From positions 682,001-746,000 of the forward strand of contig JAOTON010001483.1 of the NCBI GenBank assembly GCA_034440635.1: 64,000 bases of DNA. Reading direction: 5' to 3'. Under the pieces are notes generated by a model. It saw only the letters and a list, made by a program, of their open reading frames with translations, searched no databases and was not told the origin of the DNA. The translations under genes and the position numbers were made by a program. The DNA comes from Lepas anatifera (taxonomy: Eukaryota; Arthropoda; Thecostraca; Lepadidae). The number at the start of each line of letters is the position of its first letter. Position 1 is the stretch's first letter. Shown piece after piece: positions 33,201-45,160 of this stretch.

Positions 33201-36200
33201 ATGGTATTTATTCGTGAGAGCCAATGTTTGTCCCGTGTAAGGGAGTCTCTATATTATTTTCCATTTTTGGTTTTTAAGGCAGAATATAGACCGCTTATTT
33301 GTAATGCCGCGGCTAGGTAACAACATGTCTTTCGGAATATCAAACGTTTAGAAACTCAATATGAAATAATGTATTATTTCCCTCGGGGTCCACAATTAAA
33401 TGAGAGAACATGACATTTCCTATTTTGGAACAGCGATAGCTTAAGTTGCTTACACCGACTGTTTCATATGTAGAGGCCGTCGCGGCGTCCGGAGCCGATT
33501 AATTGAGTTAGATGCTGGGTATTTGTATCGCGGAGTGTTGATTTTCATGATTTTGGGGTAAGAAGATTAGGGGATTAAGAAGGAGCTTGCGGTACGCGTT
33601 TGTTAGTAAGGGGTTCCAATTTTGCGGGTTTCACGAAATAGATGTATTTCCACAAAGAAATGCTCGAAGTGCGGGAGATGGACACCAAAAGAAAAACATT
33701 TTGCGATTCTAGGCTTTTGCACCCCTTCCGTGATTGCGTCAACGTTTTTTTAGGAATTGCACTGCCCATTAGAAATTTAGGAGCTAGTAATATGGTGGAG
33801 CCAGCAAACTCGCCCTTGGTTCGTGATTAAGATTAGCTCATTCAGCGAGTTTTTAGTCAATATTTGGAAATGTATCTCTGTAGCGAGCCAAACTACCCTA
33901 TCTTGAACTCCCTCTAATCTCATGCAATCGGCCACAGTTATTAATCCGTCGTAAACAGAGTCATAAAAGTCGGAATATAGGGTTTGATGTAAGCAGCGTG
34001 AGCTTGAGAGGGCCCGTCACGGTACAGTTGAGGCAAAAATGTAGGGGAAATTCAAGGTTCGATTCAGTGTTTTGACTACTGGGGTCAGACGTTCGTGAGC
34101 TTTTGATTCGGCAGGATGAGTCTGCTTTAAATATTTGTTGATATGTCCGAGAAGAACTTAACTACTCCGAGCTTGAGCCGGGTCGGATTTGTTTTACTTT
34201 CAAGAGGAAAGGGTCCGTTGGATAATTTTGGCTGCGTTAATTTTTGTGGCCTGCCTTTCGTCACTTGCAAGGATATAGTCTGAACCGACTTGTAATGAGT
34301 CTCGGAGAGTTTGGGTTGTAAAATCTGGTTGTACCACTTAAATTTTTGGCATTACCATCGAAAATAAGTCGTCACTAATAGTCCAATTTTAATAGCACTC
34401 AGGAATATAAGTGCTGGTTACAGGCCCGAGACGGAACCCAGAGCGCTGTCTCCAGCATGTATGGATGCTGGTCCAGACAGGCCAGCGCCGGACTTTCCCC
34501 TCCCGACTCGACAACCTAGGCACAGGTTCATCCAATTTAAAATAGTACTATCAACCCCAAGTTCACCCACTGATACCCCTCCGCTATCGCGACGGATAGG
34601 GGCCAGCATAGGCCGTGAGAACCTTCGCAGCCAATTACAAATACTTTTTTAAACGGAACAAACCATGAAATGTTACAGCTTGATCGGGAAAGTTGAATAA
34701 TATTCTGACATCGGCATTCAGTCGACAAAAGGGGTACTGTTTTCACAAAGTTCCCACAAGAGCAGCTTGAGAGGGCCCCCTTCCCGGTTTGAAACATATA
34801 TTCATTTGATTTCGCCGGCCTTGTTCCAAACTGCGTTTGAATTATGCTTCCAGTGGTTGAGTGCTATGACTGAAAGGGTTGAAGGTTTTTTTCTGCAAGT
34901 GGGTGACAATATTAGACGGGAGGTTGAACCCTGTGCAAATTTGGGTACTCATATCGAAATAAGGTCAGCGCAGTGTTGAATTTTTCTATGGAAAAAATCG
35001 AACCCCATTCCTGGACAGTTTTGACCCCCACCTTGATACAGCCAGTCAACTGGGCTGCCTATCAGTTTGCTTCAGAAGGTTTCAACCCCTTAACTTCCTT
35101 GATTGAAAGTGCAGCAATGGTCCAAAAGAATGGGAGAAATTTCAAGTTTAAAATGAACGAATCCATAACTTGATTTATTTGGCACATCAACTGATACCGA
35201 TTGACCTTTTCGTCAGTGGTCCTTTTCTCTTTTCCTAAAAGCAGTGACTCCTGACATTGCCATCGCCGCGATACAATGCCTTTATAATGGCTGATGTTTT
35301 ATTACATTTTCGGCGACGTTACTGGGACATCCCTCGTGGCCGAGCGAATAGTCATCTTCAGGCAAGCAGATGACATGAAACATTTTCTCTTGATCGGCCG
35401 GGTTCTATTAACACAATCGGCGTGTCAGAAGCAAACCACCTCATCAAAGCTTCAGTTCCACGTGTGGAGTCCACGGTTGTCGCGGGAACGAGTATAAGCC
35501 GTTATGGTAAGCTGTGATGGAACTCACTCTAGCCCACCAGTCGGTCGGGTCTGATCAGCGAGGATGCTTTCTCTTAAGTTTTATGCCAGTTACTTAAAAG
35601 ATCCGGTCATCGGAATTCATACATCAGCGATGTTTGATCAGCTGAGATCATTTTCTTTCTTCGGCTTTTTTGTTTTCTTTTGTAGGTCTCTGCAAGAGAT
35701 CCGTTCATTGAAATTCATACTGGACGCAAATTCTTAATCTAATATGCTCCATCTGGGAATGCAACGAAAGCAAAAGGGGTCTGAGCTACCCAAAATAATC
35801 GTAACTAATCTAAAAGGAAAACGCTCGTCGTTTCTCGGCTTTGGTTTAAATGCTCAAACTTCGAGCTGAGATGCTTGCCTAATTAACCCGTCAAAACACC
35901 AGTTTCGGCGGGTCTCGCCTTGATACAAACAAAGTCGTGGCCGTTAATGGCAGTCTATTGGAAAAAAATTCGGGGAGAGGTGGCCCCATACAAAAACGAT
36001 GACTTTGACTGACGCGACGACGAATAACCAACCGCTGACGGACCGGCTGGCAAAGTGACATGAAGACACGGGGCGCGGTCGACTCAGAGCGCCGGTAAGA
36101 ACATATCGAAGACCAGTTAGGGGCTGAACGTCCGCTAAAACCCCACAAGAGAAGTGGAATAAACCAAAGGGGAAATTGAGCGAGGAATTCGATCGCGACG

Positions 36201-36454
36201 ATAAAAGCCTAGAAAGCTCAAAAAAGGGAAATCGAAGACCAAGAGAGCAAGAAGCAAAGATAATACACCGAAAGTTACGGAAATATACCTAAATGATCCA
36301 GAACAAGAAGAAGAACACATCAAAAGACTGAGAAGAAAATATCAGAGGCCAGGACGTAGAAAACGTCAAGGACAAGGGAATCAAGATGAAGCATAATGCG
36401 CCGGAGGTCGAAAACCTAAGAAGAAGAAACCAAATACAAAAAGACCAAGAGCGG
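30235..36454 (+). other. Non-coding interior of the LTR-like element
   Basis: Some 6.2 kb of mixed composition. The longest frame (31001-31609, minus, 202 codons) and all others lack recognisable gag, protease, reverse transcriptase, RNase H or integrase motifs. From about 36150 the plus strand becomes strongly purine-rich (AAGAAGAAGAA-type) up to the CAG-rich array. Confidence 0.6.
30690..31098. repeat. 149-bp tandem repeat, about 2.75 units
   Basis: GCGACAGTCAAGGTCACGAC starts units at 30690, 30839 and 30988 (the last with one change), exactly 149 bases apart. The third unit is partial and diverges after CTCGTGACCGA. The units contain TCAAGGTCA half-site motifs. 149 is not a multiple of 3, so the repeated peptide frames are not real coding. 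Confidence 0.9.
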
Positions 36455-38400
36455 TAGCAGCAGCCGCATCCAGCAGAAGTAGCAGCAGCAGCCTGCCGCA
36501 GACGCAGCAGCAGGCAGCCGCAGATGCGGCAGCAGCAGGCAGCTGCAGATGCAGCAGCAGCAGGCAGCCGCAGATGCAGCGGAAGCAGGCAGCCGCAGAC
36601 GCAGCAGCAGCAGGCAGCTGCAGACGCAGCAGCAGGCAGCCGCAGGTGCAGCAGCAGCAGGCAGCAGCAGACGCAGCGGCAGCAGGCAGCCGCAGACGCA
36701 GCAGCAGGCAGCAGCAGGTGCAGCAGCAGCAGGCAGCCGCAGACTCAGCAGCAGCAGGCAGCCGCAGACACAGCAGCAGGCAGCCGTATACGCAGCAGCA
36801 GGCAGTCGCAGATGCAGCCGCAGCGGGCAGCAGCAGACGCAGCAGCAACAGGCAGCCGTATACGCAGCAGCAGGCAGCCTCAGATGCAGCAGCGGCAGGC
36901 AGCAGCAGACGCAGCGGCAGCAGACAGCCGCAGACGCAGCAGCTGCAAGTACAGCAGCAGGCAGCCGCAGACGCAGCAGCAGGCAGCCGCAGATGCAGCA
37001 GCAGCAGGCAGCCGCAGATGCGGCAGCAGCAGGCAGCGGCGGACGCAGCAGCTGCAGGCAGCCACAGACGCAGCAGCAGGCAGCCGCAGATGCAGCAGCA
37101 GCAGGCAGCCGCGGACGCAGCAGCAGCAGGTAGCCGCAAGCACAGCAGGAGCAGGCAGCCGTAGACGCAGCAGGAGCAGGCAGCCGCAGATGCAGCAGCA
37201 GCAGGCAGCCGCGGACGCAGCAGCAGCAGGTAGCCGCAAGCACAGCAGCAGCAGGCAGCCGCAGACGCAGCAGCAGCAGGCAGCCGCAGGCGCAGCAGCA
37301 GCAGACAGCCGCAGATGAGCAGCAGCAGGTAGCCGCAGACGCAGCAGGAGCAGGCAGCCGCAGCAGCAGCAGACAGCCGCAGATTCAGCGGCAGGCAACC
37401 GCAGACGCAGCAGCAGGCAGCCGCAGATGCAGCAGCAGCAGGCAGCCGCAGACGCAGCAGCAGCAGGCAGCCACAGACGCAGCAGCTAGCAGCCCGCAGA
37501 TGCGGCAGCAGCAGGCAGGCGCAGGCGCAGCAGCAGCAGGCAGCCGCAGATGCAGCAGCAGCAGGCAGCCGCAGGCGCAGCAGCAGCAGGCAGCCGCAGA
37601 CGCAGCAGCAGCAGGCAGCCGCAGATGTAGCAGCGGGCAGCCGCAGATGCAGTAGCAGCAGGCAGTCGCAGACGCAGCAGCAGCAGGCAGCAGCAGGCAG
37701 CCGTAGACGCAGCAGAAGCAGCCATCCGCAGACGCAGCAGCTGGCAGCCGCAGATGCAGCAGCAGCAGGCAGCTGCAAGCACAGCAGCAGCAGGCAGCCG
37801 CAGATGCAGCAGCAGGCAGCCGCAGACGCAGCAGCGGCAGGCAGCCGCAGACGCAGCAGCAGGCAGCCGCAGATGCAGCAGCAGGCAGCTGCAGGTGAAG
37901 CAGCAGCAGGCAGCTGCTGATTTCCGACAGCAGGCGGCGGCGGCAGCAGCCGCATCCAGCAGAAGGAAGTAGCAGTAGCAGCAGCAGCCGCAGGCGCAGC
38001 AGCAGTAGGCAGCCGCAGGCGCAGCAGCAGCAGGCAGCCACAGACGCAGTGGCAGCAGGCAGCAGCAGGCAGCCGCAGATGCAGCAGCAGGCAGCTGCAG
38101 ACGCAGCAGCAGCAGGTAGCCGCACATGCAGCAGCAGGCAGCCGCAGATGCAGCAGCGGTAGGCAGCCGCAGACGCAGCAGCAGGCAGCCGCGGATGCAG
38201 CAGCAGCAGGCAGCTGCAGATTTCCGGCAGCAGGCGGCGGCGACAGCAGCCGCATCCAGCAGAAGGAAGCAGCAGTAGCAGCAGCAACAGCAGCAGCAGC
38301 AGCAGCATCAGCAGCAGCTGCAGCAGCGGGCGGCGGGCCGCCGCGACAGCGGTAGTCGGTAGCAGCAGCAGCGGGCGGCAGCGGACGCATGCCGCGGCAA
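36455..38400. repeat. CAG-rich minisatellite with a 300-bp higher-order block
   Basis: Nearly 2 kb of units around CAGGCAGCCGCAGAYGCAG plus extra CAG triplets, in a mix of about 22 and 25 bases. Near the right end a longer block (TTTCCGACAGCAGGCGGCGG and on) is repeated exactly 300 bases later (37921 and 38221), and its CCGCATCCAGCAGAAG part also opens the array. Long frames on both strands (up to 669 codons of Ala/Leu/Cys or Gln/Ala/Ser/Arg) arise because CAG repeats rarely contain stops. The array ends about 30 bases before the right terminal repeat. Confidence 0.9.
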
Positions 38401-38432
38401 CAGTGCGGGAGCCGGGGCGCAGCCTCCCTTTT

Positions 38433-40385
38433 TGGCAGACCATATTATTCCTAACTGGCTATAAGGCATTAACAGCAGAATAATCACCTCAAAAGGTCAT
38501 GGAAGTATTTGTTTCACCCTCGACACGTCTACCAGCTTGGAGCACGGCTTGAGGTCGCGTGTCACCCAGGTCCGTTACAAATTCCACCGACTGGCCGCAC
38601 GAGGCCGAACACGACACACTTGCGAAACAAGGTCGACACAAAAAGGGGGGCTACATCGCGTCCAGGGTGCAAAGGCACATGCAAGGGAAGAAGAAGACGC
38701 GAGCAGCTATGGGTGCGCGCTGCTGCCTCGTCAGCCGCGGCCCTGATGCAGCGGGCGCTTCTGACGCCCTCTGTCCGTGGGCGCCGCCGCGCCGGCGCTA
38801 ATTTGCAGGGGCAGACCTGCGCGGAGGCGGTAAGGTACACTGTGCGATGTGCATGAAACTGTACCTGACGTCTGTTTGCCTCCCCAGGTGACCGTTAGAA
38901 ACGGAGTTCGAGGTGCCCCTTTTTGTTAATGTCCTGCGCCCCGGGGCAAGCTAACGTACTAAAATTGACAAAATATTTGATTTTGGTTGTATGTCTTACT
39001 GGGGATCAGGGAGGCAATTCCCACTATGCAAACCAAAGTAAGGATTTGTTAATGGGTGCAGAAATGTGATCGAATATTTTTTTCAAATCATTTTTAAAAC
39101 GTAAGATATAAGCCCCAACCTTGCAATGTGTGTGGAGGTGCTGGTGTATGAAGGTGATACGAGCGTGTGAACACGAACCCGGTGGCCGGGTGGTCTTAGA
39201 AATGTGAGTTTGTTCGACGTCTCGTGGCGGGATGGCAACTGTCACAGTTTGAGCCCCTTTGGCGAAAAACCCCTGACCGAGTCTGCGGCGGGATAAATTA
39301 GACCAAAATGATGCGAAAATCTGATCTTGAATGTGACTAAACACGAAATATAGTATCGAAAAAGTTAATGAGAAAGACGTTCTGTGAGCCGTACCCTTGT
39401 GTACAGCATGTCTGTGGGCAACGGCACGGGGGTCGTTTTGGGAAGACGCCGAATGGTGCCTTTCCAGCATTGTATGCTTGCTTCCCGATCAGCCGAGGCG
39501 TAGGTTGGGCTCCGGGACGCCCCGCCCAGCAAAGGTAGTTGATTTGATTCCGGAAGCGAGTGCCCTGAGTAGTTAAGAATTGGGATAAGGCCGGGAGCGG
39601 CACCCGAGCGAGAACCCGAGGTCGGGCGAGATGTGCGCCAGGAGGCGATTGGATAGTTTGCCCACGCTCCGTAAGGCGCGAGGCGCAGGGGGGGGCCGGG
39701 GCACTCGACGCAAGGAATCCATCGAGCTCAATAACCACCTTTGCTGAGCGTGTCAACGGCTTAGGACCCAACCAACGATCTCATCGCGCGTGATACGTTG
39801 CGCTTATCGGAGGGGAGGGAGCAAAATTGGCTGACCAGTGGCGAGCGCTCAAATCCCTCGTACATTTAAATTTTCAGGACAAAGGGGGGGGTGATTGCAT
39901 TACCTGTGCAAGTATGTTTTTCCCTTTTGGATTTACCCGGCAGAGGAGTTTTCTAATCAGTTGGGCAACATGGGATGGTGGGGTAGAGGGTCGAAAAGTG
40001 GGCCTTATATTTTAATTAGACACAAGGGGACGACACACGACATATACGGTTATTTAACGTACTTATGTCTAGACAAAGGGACGCGGGTAGTAATAAGGAC
40101 CAATGTGTTTCCATAAAGGGGGGACCGCTCAAAGGCTTATAAAACTTCCTCGCCGGAAGAAAATTTTGATGGGAGAATGCCAAATAAAAACCGATGGGGG
40201 GAGGAGAGCAGCAAAATTCGGCCGCCCACGCGGCGGACAGACCCACTTGCCTATATGATGACACGAATTGACCCGCCTCATAGAGAGCAAGCTGTTTTTT
40301 TAACATCGCCGGGGCAGCCTCTGCTCTCAATATAAATATTTGTTTGTCGTGTGGGCTCCTTGTGAAAAAGAAAGGGCCCATCACA
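38433..40385 (+). repeat. Right (3') direct terminal repeat
   Basis: This copy matches the left repeat without the SINE and with the 180 bases at 38598-38777, so it shows the more original state at both places. It has TATAAA (40138) and AATAAA (40183) and ends CATCACA, directly followed by the ACTC target duplication and minisatellite. It is preceded by a pyrimidine tract (CCTCCCTTTT) and not the polypurine tract expected before a 3' LTR, which fits loss of its upstream part. Confidence 0.85.
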
Positions 40386-40497
40386 ACTCCTGTTGCCCTG
40401 TCTCCAGATGTGTGACTGCTGTTGCCCTGTCGGCAGATGTGACTCCTTCTGCCCCGTCTGCAGATGTGACTCCTTCTGCCCCGTCTGCAGATGTGGA
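40386..40497. repeat. Displaced remnant of the 29-bp minisatellite
   Basis: About four diverged units (ACTCCTGTTGCCCTGTCTCC, then shortened GACTCCTTCTGCCCCGTCTG units) match the array at 25040-26542. This is the other side of the array interrupted by the 13.8-kb element. Confidence 0.85.
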
Positions 40498-41368
40498 ATT
40501 ACAGGCTTTTATTTTAAAGTTATGATCTATTAAGGATACATTTGTCGACCGCCAGCCATTCACCGAGGTAAAAATCAAAGGTTTCTTAATATTGCGTTGA
40601 ATTCGTAAGATGCAGCAATAGGTGACAATGTGTTTCCCCAGACTGTTTTCGTGAGGCTGTAGCGTGGGCCAAAACAACTTAGGCCTTTTGATAACCTATT
40701 TGGCCGACTGATGACATTTTACATACAAAGTGGGGAAAGTTTTGAAACTAAACCTATCACGCCAGCGCTTTCGATTTATTTTTGCCCACTTTTAGGGCCA
40801 GTGTCCCTTTAGGTCTGAACAAATACATACTGATTCCTCGTTGGGTATGAACTATTGTGCCCTTTTCACATGTGCCCGTGTGCAGTGGCGGATCTAGCCG
40901 GTCGATTTGGGACAGGCAAACCAAAGTCTGAAAGCAAAAAAACGTCACGCAGTGAAACGTTGTGCTACAATAATATGACTTGACGGTAGAATTTAGGATA
41001 TTTGAGGCGAAGAGCAAAAAAGGCACGGGGATTAAAAATATGGGCTCAAGATAATTTGTTTCCTAATAGGGGTGGGAACCATTTTATTAAAGGTGACTTT
41101 TCATTACTTTTCGGGCATTTTCCTATGCTCCTCCATGTGCTCAATGAGAAAACATATCTCATTTCATCAGTTTGTATGGTTTTACCCCTGCTACCCGGCA
41201 AATTACTTTTTCTCTGCATGCGGTACGACGGATACCGCGGCTGGCCGGGCCGGAGCACAATAGCGAGTGCCAATTTCTTTGATATCATTGACTTATACCG
41301 TGCAGTGTTGTCAGGCTGTCAAGTGGTTTTTTGTGTGGGAGAGTTAAGAGAGGGTGGGGGCATACAAT

Positions 41369-43023
41369 TACAAAGACAAAGACAAAGACTTTATTCAGAG
41401 TCATCCACAGTTAAAAGAACAGTTGTGGCTATTAGGACCCTACGTCAAGCTATTAATGGTTGGGGATATAGTTAGGCGACACACCTTCATACAACACAAA
41501 CCAGTTAAAATCGTACATTAAGAAATAATCACTTAAAATACTACATATCGCTATTCACCCAGCGCACCACCACACACTCACATCGCCCTAAATCCGCTCC
41601 GCCAAGAGTTGGCGCTTGAGGGCGCGGCAGAAAATAGGCACTGGTAGCATTTTCAGGTCATTAGGCAGATCATTGTATAACAACGGACCCCGGGCTTTAA
41701 ATCTGCGCTGTCCCATATTACTCCGCGAGCGCGGCACCCGAAAGTCTCCGTCCTGCCTCGTGCTGCGCTCTCGGGTAAGCCGGACCTCTTCGAATCCCAG
41801 AGCCAGCTCCTCTGGCTCCCCGAAACACACCACCTTGTGCACAAGTACAAGTGTGTGATACCTCACCAGCTCACCCGCCGACAGCCAGCCCAGGTCCTCT
41901 AACACATCCGATACGTGATCAAACTTTTTGCGACCAAAAATGACTTTTGCAGCATAGTTAATAATTTTTGGAGCCGAATGTTATTGGTTTGGGTCCCGTT
42001 ACCGAATACGCTGATGCAGTATCGGACGCGGGAGATAACCAGGGAGCTGACTATCGGGGAGATGACTCTGGGAGGCAAGCAATGTCTCAGATGTGAGAGA
42101 CCACTCAAAATTCCGAAGCATTGACGCGTAAGAAGAGAAATGTGAGAGTCCCAGCTGAGGGTGCGGTCGAAGGTCAGGCCGAGGTTTTTAACGTTCATAG
42201 AAGGTACTAGGTCGTGGCCGCGGAATTTGACTGTAAAATTACCAATTTGTCGAATGTTGGGAGCGCTTCCTAAAAGAATGAGTTGTGTCTTGTCAGCGTT
42301 TACTTTTAATCCATTACCCCTAAACCAAACATCAAGGGAAGCCAAAGAATTTTCCATGCGTTGAATGAGGGTCTGAAATAGTGACTTTTTACCGCTGATT
42401 AGTATTTGGGTGTCATCTGCATACTGGACCACGACCGCATCCTCAGCATACAGGCTCAGGTCGTTAGCAAAGATGCAGTAGAGCAATGGGCCGAGACAAG
42501 AACCTTGGAATACGCCCATGTTGTTAGGAAGACTAGAAGAAACTTTAGAAACACCCAGATTATCAGCTGGAAGGCTGACACTCTGGGTGTGGTGCCGAAA
42601 ATATGCCGAAAACCAAGAAGTATCGATTGAATGAGACTGGAGTTTTTCGAGTAGACGAGAGTGGTCAATCACATCAAAACATTTACTCAAATCGAGGAGA
42701 CAGAGGAGGGACACCTCTCCACGATCGTTAGCAGAAAGGATGTGATCGGTGATGGATACCAGCGCGCTTTCACACGAGTGACGAGGGCGAAATCCGTGCT
42801 GACTGGAGGCAAGGAGGTGATTTTCGGAGAGGTAAGCATAGAGCTGCTGATGCACAGCACGCTCTAGGATTTTCGTGACGGTAGGGATGATGCTGATAGG
42901 ACGGAAACTAGAGGGATCGGAGGAATCACCGGATTTGAAGATGGGATGCACTAGGGAGTGTTTCCAGGAGCCTGGGATTTCACAAGTAAGGATTGAGCTG
43001 TTGATCAAGTGGAGAAGTCCATT
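41369..43023 (-). mobile_element. 5'-truncated LINE (CR1/L2/jockey-like) with one frameshift
   Basis: On the minus strand a 369-codon frame (43008-41899) carries reverse-transcriptase motifs: SSFRPISI, LDLSKCFDVIDH (motif A), GVFQGSCLGPLLY (motif B), QYADDTQIL (catalytic YADD, residues 196-199) and NADKTQLILLG. It is continued in another frame by 41905-41588, which holds the family's C-terminal region (FKARGPLLYNDLP). A one-base change in an A run near 41950 separates them. The 3' end has AATAAAG and a (TCTTTG)n tail at about 41369-41390. The 5' end, with endonuclease, is missing, as usual for LINE copies. ATTACA on both sides is a possible short target duplication. The clade call is by eye. 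Confidence 0.85.
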
Positions 43024-45160
43024 ACAGATGAATATCTTAACCTATACTGGGGTAAAATTCAGCCCCAAGGACAGGGGGGTGCAAATGTACAACAGTGACT
43101 ATCACAAAGGTAATAACGTCTACAGGTTCACTAAAATGGGGCTATCTGATCACTAAAAGATGATCAGCTGGCGGTGGAACATTAGTGTCTCATGATACAA
43201 CTTAGGTGTAACAAGGATCGGATAGTGAAAACATCCGAGAAATGCAAAGGCTTTGTTAATTGCGAATAGGAACGATTACATTGAAAAGGCACCCCAGGCA
43301 ACATCAAATCATATTTAAGTAAAAAGGAAGCCCAATAAAAAGTTAGAAATCAAGACCAGGAGCATGATTAATAATACTATGAAAGGTAAAATTCCTGATA
43401 AGATCATTCGTGCTATCAAACCGTCAGGATCAGGCACGACAGAATTATGTGGCTTGCCCAAAATACACAAAAAGGATACACCACTGAGACCCCTTGTATT
43501 AGCCTGCCGAACTCCACAGGACAAATTAATTTGGTTTCTAGAATAGATAGTCTCACAACTACGGAGCCTTGTTCCAGCGCACGTAGAGAACAAGTATATT
43601 TACCTTTCCAAAATCAAAACGAAATTCCCTCAGTGAATGCCTAGAGGTACTATTGTTTTTACAGTATATGGAGCTAAACTTTGCAAAAACATACTCACAG
43701 AAGAAGCGATTTCAGCTACCCTGTACCTAATGAGAAAGCATCAACACCAAATAGCATTCTTATGACTAGAGCGGCATGACATCGATGACCTTTTGCGGCA
43801 TTGCTTCCTGAACAACCACCTTAGGTTTGGCAGAGTTTTGCAGACAAATAAAGGCTTAGCACTGGGAAGCAGAGTAGCCCCACCGATCGCAATTCTCTTT
43901 ATGAATGCGGCTGAATCCCTGTTCTTGCTTCACTTGAACATAAAAATTATGTATTTGAGATACATCGATGATATCATAGCATCGGGAGCCACGGGACTAA
44001 GGTCTTGGATTCGTTCTAATAGTCTCTAATCAGCTTCCATCCATCTCTAAAGTTTTCCTATGATCGAATGGACCAGTCAGAGACTTATAGCCTGCCTTGA
44101 CACAAATCTTACAGTATACCCTAATGGCAAACACTGTACAGAGCTACACATCAAGCCGACGGCAGGGGGATGAGGTGGCTTAGTGGATAGCACCCTTGTC
44201 TTCTAAGCCACCGGTCCCGGGTTCAAGTCCCGGCGGAGCCTCTGAATAAGTCGATCTGATCCCCAAAATCCCTTCCAACAGGGTGAGAGTTGGCGACGCC
44301 GTATGACCCTGGCAGTTGGTGCGTCGTTAAACCCCAACAATTATAAGCCGACGGCAGTGCCCATTATCCTCCCTTATAATTCGGCACATTCTATTCAAAC
44401 CAAAAAGGCAATTTTGTATTCGTAATTACTATGGGCTAAACGGGTTTGGCGGATAAAGAACCTCAAAATCAGGGTCTAGACAAAATTTAAAACACCTTTA
44501 GAATGAACGGGTACCCAAACAATTTGATCCAGCGAACTCAAACCAGACTATTCAGGGAGAACCTAACAAGGCTAACTCTCCCCAAAACAGTAGGACTCAC
44601 TTACATTGGGCTACCTTTCATAGACGATGGTCTCTCCCATAAAGTATCCTAGGCCGTCAAAACATCAAAATTACCGTTCAGGATCCCTTTGCTAAGCGGA
44701 AAAACATTCGCCAACAATATCACAAGACCGGCCCTTGGTCCACCTCCATATCCTGTCGGCAACAGACGTTGCTTCTCCTGCTTGGTGGAACTGGAAAGTG
44801 GATGCCGCCATCGGAACTTTGTTTAGGAAATAACATGTCAAATCTGCTCCCAAATTTACATTGGTGAAATTAACCCATGATTAGAGAACGCTCCATGGAA
44901 CGCCTCAGGGGTGCAAAAACAAGATGCAAGATACAGCTTTCGCCGGACATTTCAACAGCGAACATCCAAAATTCACTGATACAAACAACACAAAATTAAA
45001 TATAAAAATCATCAGGCTAGGCAAAGATGTCCCAGAAGTTAAAATCAATGAATCGATTGAAATCCGGAATAAGAAACCACAGCTAAATATAATGTCTTCC
45101 TGGACGCTCTTAAAACCCATACGATATCAATAGTTGAAAAGGATCGAGGAGAGATGAGTG
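43024..45160 (+). pseudogene. Decayed Penelope-like element: reverse transcriptase plus GIY-YIG
   Basis: Broken plus-strand frames keep Penelope-type landmarks in order. At 43364-43546 there is LCGLPKIHKKDTPLRPLV (the LPKIHK motif typical of the group). At 43793-44029 there are KGLALGSRVAPPIA and YLRYIDDII, the catalytic Y-x-D-D region. Near 44092 is LDTNLTVYPNGK; after the SINE comes LPYNSAHS. Near 44837 is ITCQICSQIYIGEI, the start of a GIY-YIG endonuclease, followed by RSMERLRG. Many stops and frameshifts show it is dead. It is interrupted by a SINE. Confidence 0.8.
44166..44344 (+). mobile_element. Young tRNA-Arg-headed SINE with perfect target duplication
   Basis: AAGCCGACGGCAG (13 bases) flanks it exactly at 44153-44165 and 44345-44357. 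The 179-base body has a tRNA-Arg(UCU)-like head (GTGGATAGCACC, CTTCTAA loop, GGGTTCAAGTCCC B box), then CCAACAGGGTGAGAGTTGGC and the tail GTTGGTGCGTCGTTAAACCC, ending in CAATTAT. Removing it rejoins a readable stretch of the Penelope-like element, so it landed after that element. Confidence 0.95.

Larger units (their letters stand above)
26543..40385 (+). mobile_element. 13.8-kb LTR-retrotransposon-like element, non-coding (LARD-like)
   Basis: Both sides are the 29-bp minisatellite, and ACTC is present at 26539-26542 and 40386-40389 as a 4-base target duplication in the correct array phase. The element starts TGTAACGG and ends CATCACA, so it has the TG...CA ends of LTR elements. Inside are two direct repeats (28071-30207 and 38433-40385), a tRNA-Lys-like primer-binding site 6 bases past the first, and TATA and AATAAA signals in both repeats. 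No gag, protease, reverse transcriptase or integrase is visible, so it would need proteins from elsewhere. Unsolved: the direct repeat does not reach the left end, since 26543-28070 has no counterpart before the right repeat. The left border is therefore less sure than the right. Confidence 0.65.

Noticed and set aside
36381..38443. Long Ala/Leu/Cys-rich and Gln/Ala/Ser-rich frames of up to 669 codons
   Set aside because: They are translations of the CAG-rich array in several frames of both strands at once. Unit lengths of 22 and 25 bases shift the frame, and no non-repetitive domain is attached.
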